Assembly: GCA_003024985.2 (NCBI GenBank)
Contig: PXIH01S0063096.1
Strand: one strand, 5' to 3'
Origin: Euperipatoides rowelli
Taxonomy: Eukaryota; Onychophora; Udeonychophora; Euonychophora; Peripatopsidae
DNA length: 10,211 bases
Shown: piece by piece, positions 1 through 6,750 of the stretch
Position numbering within the stretch: the first letter of the stretch is position 1
Layout of the letters: every line of letters starts with the position of its first letter
Notes under the pieces: model-generated
Told to the model about the DNA's origin: nothing
The model's input: only the letters and a program-made list of their open reading frames with translations
The model's database searches: none
Program-made: the position numbers and the translations under genes

Positions 1-301
1 GAATGGAAGAAATGAGGAGTTGTGGTAGGGCATTCGGACTAAATAGGAACATGTCGGTAAAACGGAAAAAAATTTAGGATTGATATTTTAACGACTTAGG
101 TTCTGTGTTAGGGGGGGGGGGGGGCGTGAATACAATTGATATGTAAAAGTGGGTCCTAAATACTAAAAGGTTGAGAAACATTGGATTAGAGTGAAAAATA
201 AATCACGGATTATGTAATTGATCATAATTTATTTAGTTATTTTCATATAGCCAAACCTTCTGTCAAGAAAGAGTAAAATTAATGATTCAAAATAGGGAAG
301 A
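1..301. other. AT-rich flank with a G14 run, no gene seen
   Basis: No coding potential or recognisable repeat family is visible here. A run of 14 G occupies 111-124. If the Copia relic beginning near 302 was once complete, its 5' LTR and primer-binding site should lie here, but I could not identify an LTR end or a tRNA-complementary site. Confidence 0.6.
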
Positions 302-556
302 GTGGGAATACTAGTGGGGCCAAACTACCATAGGTGGGCAATGAAAACAAGTTCAATTTTTAGGAGTCGAAATTTATTTAAAGGTATAATTGCAAAAGAT
401 GAGCCACCCACTAGTTATGACTTAAATTCCACACAACGACAATTTAGCAGGCTCGGGAAGAAGAAAAAAATGCTAAAGCATTCTGTATATTTAGTCTTTC
501 ATTATAATCAAGTCAGGCAGATGAATCAAGAGCAAAGAAATTTTTTGATGCCTTAA
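302..556 (+). pseudogene. Copia gag N-terminal fragment
   Basis: The reading frame opens at a GTG after an in-frame TAG at 293-295, so this is an open stretch and not a true gene start. Residues 6-27 (GPNYHRWAMK, then FRSRNLFKGI) match the start of Copia-type gag, where a G-x-N-Y-x-x-W core is followed by a basic stretch and a K/R-L-W-x-x-I segment. In an intact element this protein packages the RNA in cytoplasmic particles. After the stop at 554-556 another frame stays open for about 29 codons from 548 (beginning DALKSCMLEV), which suggests a frameshift near 545. Between 640 and 1060 I see only weak gag-like sequence with many stops. Confidence 0.75.
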
Positions 557-1065
557 AAAGTTGTATGCTGGAAGTCGTGAATGGTGAAGATAAAATGATA
601 GACCTAATGTTTGAATCAAACGAATTGAGAAAATAAATTATCGAAAGTGTGGAAACATATAATCTGAATAAGAGGTTTAATGGCTAAAATTACAATATTA
701 TGCGGTATAGTTAGTATGAGGAATGTGATGTTTTACCTTTTCAGAAGATTAAACTGTCGGATCTGACATTGAGTTAAGGACCAGAGGTGACATGTCTTTG
801 GATAAAATACATCAAATTTTAAAGGTTTAAAAACACTGATTAGATCACTGTACAAATATTTATCAAAAAGCAGGGATAGAAAAAGCATTTAGGACAAAAG
901 AAAAAAAAAATTGTTAGGAGTTCAATATGAATCAAAGAAATGCTTTGTAGAAAGTCAAGAGATATATCTCACAATCGCTGGCATTGAACGGATACAAATC
1001 AGAAAGAAAGGCAAAAGCAAAGATGACAGGAAACAGAATGGTAGATGATACTAACAACTTTGACG

Positions 1066-1108
1066 TGTAAAATGAAACAGGAGTGGACATTATGCGTTAG
1101 TCATACAA
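1066..1108 (+). pseudogene. Degenerate CCHC zinc knuckle of Copia gag
   Basis: TGT at 1066-1068 can be read as the first Cys (CKMK). After a frame change, 1082-1096 reads S-G-H-Y-A, the usual G-H-x-A part of a C-x2-C-x4-H-x4-C retroviral-type knuckle. The second and fourth Cys are not preserved. The position between gag and the protease motif is right for a Copia nucleocapsid knuckle, which binds the element RNA. The match is short and needs one indel. Confidence 0.5.
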
Positions 1109-1166
1109 TAGCACTATCAGCAGAGAAGCATAACAATGGGAAAATGTTGAAGTCAGGATTGATGAT

Positions 1167-1571
1167 ACTCATAACAAATGGACTTTGGAGTTAGCCTGTA
1201 CCGCTGACTAGATAAAACATAACATCTTTAGTATTTACTATACCAACCAGAACATCCATGAAGAAGTATTGGAACAAGATGGTACCAAACTTTAATTGAT
1301 CGATATGGCTGAATTGGGAAGAACTATACCTGCAACGGACAAGAAAAAAACATGTATGATTATGATGATAGGAGGAGAGTACCATATTGTAATTCAGATT
1401 AGTAATGTACTTTATGTACTGAAGCTATATGATAACTTGGTGTTGGTGTGCCAATTGATCAGAAGAGGAAATATGATACATTTTATGGAAGTATCAAGAT
1501 ACACTCTCTATATGCTTTACAGAATGTCTCAGGGCCTATCTACCTCAGCTCCATTATTCAACAAATTATAA
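1167..1571 (+). pseudogene. Copia protease and gag-pre-integrase remnant
   Basis: In one frame (first codon position divisible by 3) 1167-1208 reads DTHNKWTLELACTAD. This aligns with the Copia protease active site (K-W-x-L-D-S-x-C/A-T-x-H), with the catalytic Asp replaced by Glu and the following Ser by Leu. After stops at 1209-1211 and 1293-1295 the same frame continues open to 1568. It includes ISNVLYVLKLYDNL at about 1401-1442 and CQLIRRGNMIHF further on. This is the conserved N-V-L-Y-V-P-x-L-x-x-N-L-L-S-V-x-Q-L block found between protease and integrase in Copia Pol. The end reads PLFNKL, then a stop. Frame agreement across 400 bases with only two stops supports a single origin. Confidence 0.8.
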
Positions 1572-1811
1572 ACAATTGTTTACTAGATATAAAATACAAG
1601 TGCTCCTTTTGTATCTAATAAAATCTAATCTGTACTTGATTTCTCTCCAAACGTTATTTAACATCTCCTCTGATACTGTGTTCAAAGCCGGGACAATCCT
1701 CTCCCATAATTCCTCCATGCTAGTTATATGTTTTGCATTCTTTATACAGCCCCACAGAAAGAAATGAAGGTGAGTGCAGGTGACCTTGGTAGCCATTTAA
1801 TTGGTCTGTCT
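1566..1811 (-). pseudogene. C-terminal fragment of a Tc1/mariner-type (IS630 superfamily) transposase
   Basis: Reading the - strand, about 1811-1772 gives RPIKWLPRSPALT. After a small deletion about 1771-1566 gives LHFFLWGCIKN, then MEELWERI, VSEEMLNNVW and EIKYRLD. This is the usual end of arthropod-type Tc1/mariner-related DDE transposases: W-P-P-R-S-P-D-L-T-P-L-D-F-F-L-W-G, then a helical tail with an EEL-x-x-RI and a L-x-x-V-W-x-E-x-x-x-RL segment. Such enzymes cut and paste DNA at TA targets. The third catalytic acid (D of P-L-D) reads His, and a frameshift lies just before it, so the fragment is dead. The N-terminal helix-turn-helix and the first two catalytic Asp are absent. Its C-terminal end abuts the Copia relic. 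Confidence 0.82.
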
Positions 1812-1876
1812 CAAATGATCCAACAATTCAGGAATTTCTGATGAAAGAAAATATGCACCTGTAAGACCTAGTTGGT

Positions 1877-1890
1877 GGGGGGGGGGGGGG
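1877..1890 (+). repeat. G14 homopolymer
   Basis: Fourteen consecutive G stand in an AT-rich setting. The run lies about 80 bases upstream of a copy of the GCTTAAAATTAG repeat. Length is likely to vary between alleles or assemblies. Confidence 0.95.
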
Positions 1891-1968
1891 CTTCCCTGCT
1901 GAAAAAAAACATTTGGTGGCATGTCTTCCAATTGCAAACAGAGAAGAGTTGAAGCCTATCCAGATACA

Positions 1969-2030
1969 GGGCTTAAAATTAGAAATTTTATAGTGGGAGG
2001 TAATATTTTCCCCCACTTATAAGTGACTAG
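1969..2030 (+). repeat. Short dispersed repeat, copy A
   Basis: This stretch (GGGCTTAAAATTAGAAATTT, then TATAGTGGGAGGTAATATTT and a C-run) matches 2570-2632 over about 60 bases at roughly three quarters identity by eye. Both copies have the order cagGGCT, AAAATTAGAA, TTTTATA, TGGGAG, AATATT, a C-rich box and TGACT. The family is not identified. Confidence 0.6.
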
Positions 2031-2569
2031 GAGCAGGCTATTTATTTTTAACTTACTTTATTAAAATCAAAATATCAATATTCCAATTTGTTACAAATGC
2101 CAAATTTTTACATTATATTTTTTGCTAATATTATTCAGGGATCGTGTAAAATCCTCCATTAAACATCCTTAAATGCTTAAAATTAGGGTAAAATTTAAGT
2201 GGAGCAATTCAGACCCCTTTGATAAATGTGATGGCATGAGAGGGTGTTGAATATCGCACACTAACCTCCCCTCTCCCCCTTTCAGCTTGAGTATTTACAT
2301 ATCACCTTTTTCCCATTTTTTACGTAAATAAAAAACGATAAAAAAGATAAATATTTTTATTAATTTACATGATAATATTTACAATCCCACTATTAATTTT
2401 TTACATAATTGTAGGCTAGCCTAGTAATTTTTCAAAAACAAAACTAAATAATAAATAGCACGTTAAAATAATATATTACTACGCTAGACAATAATTATGT
2501 AAAAATGAAAGTGTTATTTTATGTGTCTTTATCGTGTAAATAATAAAAAAAATATTTATCTTTTTTTCA
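2031..2569. other. AT-rich stretch without a gene
   Basis: No coding potential is seen. The stretch is mostly A/T tracts, with a C-rich patch around 2265-2282. A weaker third copy of the flanking repeat lies at 2175-2212 and is listed separately. Confidence 0.6.
2175..2212 (+). repeat. Possible third copy of the short dispersed repeat
   Basis: The 12-mer GCTTAAAATTAG (2175-2186) is identical to 1971-1982. It is followed by an A/T block, GTGGAG, AATT and a C-run in the same order as copy A. Beyond about 2212 the similarity fades, so membership is tentative. Confidence 0.4.
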
Positions 2570-2632
2570 GGGCTCAAAAGTAGAAGTTTTATACTGGGAG
2601 AAAATATTCGCTCCCTCTCACAACTGACTGTG
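2570..2632 (+). repeat. Short dispersed repeat, copy C
   Basis: This is the partner of 1969-2030, in direct orientation about 600 bases away. It starts after a pyrimidine tract ending in CAG (2561-2570), which looks like a splice acceptor. Nothing downstream reads as an exon. Downstream text keeps GGGAG and CTCCC boxes up to about 2675, so the original unit may be longer. Confidence 0.6.
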
Positions 2633-2723
2633 AGAAAGTTGTGTCTTAATAGGAACAATTGCTCCCAATGCTCCCACAATTTTGACATCCTGCCGATAGG
2701 TGTTTGAGTTGATCAATTTCTGA

Positions 2724-2744
2724 CCTGCATGTTGTGGATGCAGG
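2724..2744. other. Perfect 7-bp hairpin
   Basis: CCTGCAT (2724-2730) and ATGCAGG (2738-2744) are exact reverse complements around a 7-base loop, followed by a G-rich patch. No function can be assigned; it may be part of a repeat end. Confidence 0.4.
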
Positions 2745-2837
2745 GGGAGGGTGGGGTGATACTTGTAATGGTGTATATAAGTGTGGGAAAAACTTTTTGA
2801 ATTATTAGACAATGTTTTTCATTAACTGTTAAAGTTT

Positions 2838-3244
2838 TTTTTCTCTATTGAGTTGCTTGGAATTCCTATTGACTCTGGCGAGACCTGGCCTGATCACATA
2901 TTATCTTACATTCTACCAAGGATAAGACTCCTCTCTAGAATTAATTATGGTAATCTTGTTTGGGGTAATGCAGGAAAGGTTCTACTTCACAAAATTAAAA
3001 TACTATTTAACATTTCAGCTAGGGTTATTTTATTCAACCCTTGACCTTCGAGTGCAAGTGCTGCAAAGGGGAAATTGAAATGGCTTGACATTGATAATTA
3101 ATTATTGCTGGTTTCACCGTGGAATTCTAATCTGGAAATGCTTAAATGGAATTTGTCCAATTCACTTGTCAAGCCTCATGAGCACACTGGACCAGGCCCA
3201 CTCCCATAATACCCGGCTTAGTTCTTCCAAAGGTTTGTTTAGAT
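2838..3244 (+). pseudogene. LINE reverse transcriptase C-terminal region, part 1
   Basis: The 2853 frame reads LLGIPIDSGETWPDHI, the block just after the catalytic palm (K-x-L-G-V-x-I-D-x-x-L-x-W-x-x-H-I). It jumps, with an internal deletion, to SRINYGNLVWGNAGKVLLHK and then KIKILFNISARVI, the Y-x-N-x-V-W-G-N and Q-N-x-A-x-R-x-I thumb blocks. After a stop at 3042-3044 the same frame gives KLKWLDIDN (3072-3098). A shift near 3100 then continues as HRGILIWKCLNG, a serine-rich stretch and AHSHNTRLSSSKGLF up to 3240. These are standard post-RT blocks of CR1/L2/Jockey-type LINEs. The catalytic F/Y-A-D-D motif is upstream and absent. Confidence 0.85.
3237..3244 (+). repeat. 8-bp target-site duplication, left copy
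   Basis: GTTTAGAT directly precedes the left terminal repeat of the MITE. It matches GTTTAGTT at 3487-3494 in 7 of 8 positions. Eight bases is the duplication length made by hAT transposases. Confidence 0.8.
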
Positions 3245-3318
3245 TTGGGTTCTTCAACGTGGTCCTTAGCGCCCACCAGTGGGTGTTTTAAGTTTTTTGG
3301 TGGGCAGTAATGAATTTA

Positions 3319-3405
3319 CTAAAAAAAAGCTTATCAAATCCGACAGGAAGTCAACAAAATGTCCAGTCAACTAAAAAAAGAGCTTATCAAATACGACAAG
3401 AGGTG
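3319..3405 (+). repeat. Imperfect tandem duplication inside the MITE
   Basis: CTAAAAAAAAGCTTATCAAA at 3319 and CTAAAAAAAGAGCTTATCAA at 3371 start two near-copies with a period of 52-53 bases. Similarity continues through the CGACA-A/G-GA stretch. The second copy breaks off near 3405, before the G11 run. Confidence 0.75.
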
Positions 3406-3410
3406 AAGGT

Positions 3411-3421
3411 GGGGGGGGGGG
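3411..3421 (+). repeat. G11 homopolymer inside the MITE
   Basis: Eleven G follow GGTGAAGGT. This one is carried by a mobile element, which suggests how some of the other G runs could have spread. Confidence 0.95.
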
Positions 3422-3486
3422 CATATTGCAATCTCTCCAAAATATGTTAAAGTGGGCGATAAACGAAAAAAGGTTGCAGAACCCTG

Positions 3487-3682
3487 GTTTAGTTCAACTT
3501 GTGATTCAGTTAGTGCTGCTAGAGAAAGGCGTAATCGTGCCCCTTCTCTCTGGAACAGAATTCCACCATCTATCAGAGAATCAAGATCTTTATGTTCACT
3601 TAAGACTAACTTCTTGAATTTCATTAGGTCTAACTTNTATTTTCATTGTCCTACCAATTACATTATATATTGTATGCAATAA
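3487..3682 (+). pseudogene. LINE reverse transcriptase C-terminal region, part 2
   Basis: After the right target duplication the frame reads SSTCDSVSAARERRNRAP, then SLWNRIPPSIRESRSL and SLKTNFLNFI, ending near 3680. The L-W-N-x-I/L-P-x-x-I-R-x-S and F-K-x-x-L-x-x-F/Y-L blocks are the usual last residues of LINE ORF2 proteins. The frame is continuous with part 1 if the MITE and one target copy are ignored. One codon contains the N at 3637. Confidence 0.85.
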
Positions 3683-3870
3683 TTAATCTTATCAAAGTAA
3701 CTTTATTTTGTTTAATTTAAATAATTATTATTTATTTACATTTTTTTTAAATTCTACTTTTTTATTATTATTTGTTGTATATTTTCTTTTATCTGGCGAT
3801 AATTTCTGTAATACCACCCTCCTAAGCTAGGGTGAAGATTTTGATAATCAATAAACTAATCAGGTGAAAA
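3683..3870 (+). other. Probable LINE 3' untranslated tail
   Basis: AT-rich sequence ends in a short hairpin (CACCCT 3815-3820 with AGGGTG 3829-3834, loop of 8) and an AATAAA at 3850-3855. Many LINE tails carry a small hairpin near the 3' end that their reverse transcriptase may recognise. That role here is inference. No terminal simple repeat marks the end, so the boundary is approximate. Confidence 0.5.
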
Positions 3871-5489
3871 TTTTGAACACCCTCTGTATAATAAAACAAG
3901 AAGAGCTGCATTTCTTATTGCACCGAATTGGGGTTAAGTTCATTTCCTTTATACAGCAGGTATGAATACATGCAACTAGTTCATTATTGCACAAAAAGTA
4001 TAAACGGTGTATAAAACTCAATTTCCTTAAAAAGGAAAATAAAATTTGATTTTTTGTAACTAATATCCATTAAAGGTTATAATTATAAAATATAATAGTA
4101 TTCTATATTTTTTTTAAAAAAAAAGCAAATAAAAGGATATTTTAGTTGTACATTAAGAATTCTATTTTATTTTTCCCAATATATTTCATTACATCGGTTT
4201 TGCCTCAGCTTGGTATTTCTAAGAACTCCCTGCTCTTGTTATTGATTTATCTTAATATGAAAGTACCATTTAAAGAAAAGGGGGGGGGGGAAGGGAATTG
4301 AAAATGTGGAAGCACAAGGGTTAACTAGAATTTCTGTCTTAAAACCTTCTTAAGAGAAATCACTTAGTTCTGAGAATTTAATAATAATATAAATAAAGAA
4401 AAATGTATGCAGTAAATATTCTGTTGCTGTTTTCGATTTTATTACCTCATAACAGTTCCATTGATTAATATTTATGATTTATTTTGATGGCGTTTTAGCA
4501 ATTATTATAGCCGTTAAATTTTTTTTTTTTTTTAATGTTAAGAATGTTTTAAGAAAAAAAAAATACCATCAATTCCACTCGATGTAACAAACAATATATT
4601 TGAACTATTGCGCCGGTTGTTTATTCAAATTATAGTAAGCCCACACTCCGCACTCAAAAGTAATGAAAATTAAAGTCCTCAAACTAATGTTTGTATTTAT
4701 TTTTCTCTAGAATAAGTTAATAACAAGTTTCTCCCTTTCTAGATGGAATGACTTTTATGAAATAATTTTAAAAAGGAAAAAATACACACAAACTATTTTG
4801 TTCCCAATTTAGGATTGTATTTAAGTTTGTCACACAAGTCATTGTTTGTAGATAACTATATAAATCATAGGCTTTAGCTGCTACACTATCTTTAAAGACA
4901 TAAAACTTTAGAAATAGAGAGAGGTTCTATGCAACTGTTTCATTTTTTTTTTCCACCCTTGAACAATAATAACTGTGACAAAAGGGATCGGAATGTATCC
5001 GTCAGAATCCACTAGTTTCAATACACACAAAGTATTTGAAAAATCGATACTTATTGGATTTTTTTTTATATATATACAGGAGATTCAATTATTGAGTAAT
5101 AAAATATTAATGTCCTTTAATCTTTATTAGATGTCATATATCTTCACTATCTAGTATTATCACAAACTTAATTACGGCATCTTAGATGGTTTTCTTTCTG
5201 ACTAAATAAATTCATGTTATTTGTGTATCCTATTACTTGTTTTGTTATCTTTGGAAATAGAGGAAGAGAGGAAAAAAAATGGAATGCGGAATTCTTTCCA
5301 CAATAAATAACTTTTTTTTCGTTTTCTTCTTTCTGTTCTTTAAGAATAATAATTTATTTTGCAATTAAGTTTCCATTTATTCAACCACGTGCCTGTGTTT
5401 GTCCATTCATTTATCTATCAAGCCATTTGCCCATCAGTTTATCCCGTGATGTTTAAAATCATTCAGCTATCTTTTCTATTATCATTCTA
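3871..5489. other. Long AT-rich stretch, no gene seen
   Basis: No coding segment, RNA gene or clear repeat family is visible on either strand. Contents worth listing: AACACCCTCTGTATAAT at 3877-3893, like an end fragment of a DNA transposon but without a partner; a G11 run at 4280-4290; and many A/T runs of 8-14. From about 5390 the sequence drifts into imperfect TATC-like words leading into the microsatellite. Confidence 0.6.
4280..4290 (+). repeat. G11 homopolymer
   Basis: Eleven G sit between AAAGAAAA and AAGGGAATTG, in a purine-only stretch of about 30 bases. No repeat family is recognised around it. Confidence 0.95.
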
Positions 5490-5683
5490 TCATTATTTAT
5501 CTATCTATACAGTATGTCCTATCTAATCTATTTATCTATTAATCTATCTACATATCTATCTATATATCTATCTTTCTACTGTATTTCTATCAATCTATCT
5601 AATTATCTATCTATATATCTATATCTTTATCTATCTCTATCTCTATTTATCTAACTGTCTGTCTGTCTGTTTGTATGCCTGTC
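5490..5683 (+). repeat. Compound TATC / CTGT microsatellite
   Basis: Many TCTA/TATC words with frequent interruptions (5490-5652) give way to four CTGT units at 5655-5670 and decay products to about 5683. The interruptions suggest an old, partly mutated array. TATC-CTGT neighbours usually arise by a single T-to-G or A-to-G change that was then amplified. Confidence 0.9.
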
Positions 5684-5778
5684 AAATATAAACAAAACGT
5701 TCACACAACCAAAAAAAATATTTTTATCAAAGCTTCATGAACAAGGTGAAGCTCATCAAAAATGTGTAAGTGTCCTGC

Positions 5779-5823
5779 CTGGATTTCCAGTCCCAGGGCC
5801 CCGATTAGGATGTGAGGGCCCTG
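5779..5823. other. Two adjacent GC-rich hairpins
   Basis: CTGGA/TCCAG (5779-5790, 2-base loop) is followed by CAGGGCCC (5794-5801) and GGGCCCTG (5816-5823), a perfect 8-bp stem around 14 bases. The GC content is far above the surroundings. They sit right at the start of the B-box-like reading frame and may mark the edge of a repeat or inserted segment. Confidence 0.45.
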
Positions 5824-6078
5824 TCTAGAAGAGGTTGTCATATTGATTTTTACAAGAATGAGATGAAGGCGACATTAGACTGTAAATATGCAAAAATCAA
5901 AAGACCGTGCTTGAATCAGCAGCACCGACCTCTCAAAGCAAATCAAATGTTATTCTTGCAAAACAAAACACTTGATGAACACTTTACAAATGAACACTTC
6001 AATTTATATAAATTTTACTGTAACAAACATGATAGAAAAGTCTGTGAAGAATCTAGAAAAATGAGCAGGGTTGACTAG
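5812..6078 (+). pseudogene. Small reading frame with a degenerate B-box zinc-finger pattern
   Basis: This is 88 codons open from a GTG, directly after an in-frame TAG at 5806-5808, so no real start is seen. Residues 62-81 read HFNLYKFYCNKHDRKVCEES. H62-x7-C70-x2-H73-x4-C78-x2-S81 has the spacing of the TRIM B-box type 2 (C-x2-H-x7-C-x2-D/H-x4-C-x2-C), including the hydrophobic FYC and the H-D pair. The first and last Cys are Thr59 and Ser81, so zinc binding would be lost. No RING, coiled coil or C-terminal domain is nearby. It may be a fragment of a TRIM-like gene or retrocopy, or a chance match; the function of the rest is unknown. TRIM proteins usually act as ubiquitin ligases. Confidence 0.4.
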
Positions 6079-6589
6079 TCAAGTCGTGTAATCTATGGTT
6101 ATCTCGCACGGTCTCTACTTGCTCGCAGTAGTGTCAAAATAGCAAATTTCTCACTAAATTTAGCAAATTTACAATATTACAAAGTGCGAAATTTTAACAA
6201 TTTAGCAGTACCAGGTTGTAGTTTTTTTTTTTGTTTTTTTTTTTACATTTTGATAATATTAAACTTTGAATAAAAATTAAGTGTGGCTATGAATTTTGAA
6301 CATTACCCGCTCACTTTTAAAATTAAATTCTGATCAAAATGATGATGAAACATTATTTGTGAACCTTGAACATTATGTCCAATAAAATAAATAGAAATTA
6401 CAGTAGTAGTTTGTAAATGAATAAAACCATTCTTATTTATTCAAATATAAGTTTTCTCACAAAAAATGGTGCCTGATGAAAATATTTGGATGCATGACTC
6501 GGATTCTGCACCCTCAAGTCTATGAAGCACACCTATTTTTATAGGTAGGATATTCACACAGACCAGTTATTATTTTTTAAAAAAAAAAA
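6079..6589. other. AT-rich stretch, no gene seen
   Basis: No coding potential is seen. T-rich tracts lie at 6222-6244. A perfect small hairpin, ACCTAT (6531-6536) with ATAGGT (6541-6546), has a four-T loop. An A11 run precedes the candidate repeat that follows. Confidence 0.6.
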
Positions 6590-6750
6590 TTATTTGTGTG
6601 CCAATCACATTAAAGCAGGCAATATCGTCCCTTGGAGGGTGATGGAACGATTCAGTAAATGAGGAGGGGGGGGGGCATTCCTAGACTCAGGTGTAATTGG
6701 TGTTGGGGCATAGAATAAAAAATAAAGGGGCAGTGGGAGCATAAAGAAAT
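6590..6750. repeat. Candidate dispersed repeat with G10 run
   Basis: This segment has more mixed composition than its flanks, with words such as TTAAAGCAGGCAATATCGTC, GGGTGATGGAACGATTCAG and ACTCAGGTGTAATTGG, and a G10 run at 6666-6675. It has no coding frame. The compositional break suggests an inserted non-autonomous repeat, but I see no terminal repeats or target duplications, and only one copy is in the window. Confidence 0.35.

Larger units (their letters stand above)
302..1571 (+). mobile_element. Decayed Ty1/Copia LTR-retrotransposon, gag to pre-integrase
   Basis: Four pieces lie in the canonical Copia order on one strand: the gag N-terminus (302-556), a degenerate CCHC knuckle (about 1066-1108), a protease active-site region (about 1167-1210) and the gag-pre-integrase region (about 1296-1570). 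Spacing is compatible with one element whose reading frame has been broken by stops and indels. No integrase core, reverse transcriptase or RNase H of this element is seen. The 3' side ends where a transposase fragment of opposite orientation begins near 1566-1571. The family assignment rests on motif order and short matches recognised by eye. The element cannot encode a working polyprotein. Confidence 0.8.
3245..3486. mobile_element. hAT-type MITE inserted in the LINE
   Basis: This 242-bp non-autonomous element has imperfect terminal inverted repeats. The left end (3245-3276) opens TTGGGTTCTTCAAC and closes TTAGCGCCCAC. The right end (3452-3486), reverse complemented, opens CAGGGTTCTGCAAC and closes TTATCGCCCAC. 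The C-A-G-start, TTC-x-x-CAAC and GCCCAC pattern is typical of hAT termini. An 8-bp target duplication (GTTTAGAT/GTTTAGTT) flanks it. The LINE frame open up to 3240 resumes at 3488 in the matching codon phase, 250 bases later. Because 250 is not a multiple of 3, this phase match is independent support. It encodes nothing and would need a transposase supplied elsewhere. Subterminal GGTGGGCAGTA at 3299-3309 is also hAT-like. Confidence 0.87.
2838..3870 (+). mobile_element. 3' end of a non-LTR retrotransposon (LINE), with a nested MITE
   Basis: The coding part (to 3682) is the C-terminal end of a LINE reverse transcriptase protein. It is followed by an AT-rich tail with a small hairpin (3815-3834) and an AATAAA (3850-3855). 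5' truncation is typical of target-primed reverse transcription. The element is broken by a stop at 3042-3044, a frameshift near 3100 and the MITE at 3245-3486. The clade (CR1, L2 or Jockey-like) cannot be decided from this end alone. The exact 3' end and target duplications were not found. Confidence 0.85.

Noticed and set aside
111-124. G-quadruplex regulatory site
   Set aside because: A single long G run can fold in theory, but nothing nearby looks like a promoter or transcript end, so no role is claimed.
1828-2016. 62-codon - strand frame upstream of the transposase fragment
   Set aside because: It includes the G14 run read as a proline run and lacks the transposase D-x-A-x-x-H block expected there.
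2561-2572. Splice acceptor of a host exon
   Set aside because: The pyrimidine tract plus CAG is convincing alone, but the following sequence has no sustained frame and belongs to the repeat.
1969-2632. Direct repeats as a solo-LTR pair or a small LTR element
   Set aside because: Only about 60 bases match, there are no TG...CA ends, and a partial third copy lies between; nothing retroelement-like sits inside.
2479-2812. Two - strand frames of 64-69 codons
   Set aside because: They are low-complexity, overlap the short dispersed repeat and match no domain pattern I know.
3367-3624. 85-codon - strand open frame over the MITE and LINE
   Set aside because: It crosses the MITE right end and runs antisense to the LINE C-terminus; it is a shadow.
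3877-3893. Mariner terminal repeat (ACACCCTCTGTATA-like)
   Set aside because: No inverted partner or TA duplication was found within reach.
5490-5683. CRISPR-like array
   Set aside because: The 4-bp TATC and CTGT units form a simple microsatellite without spacers.
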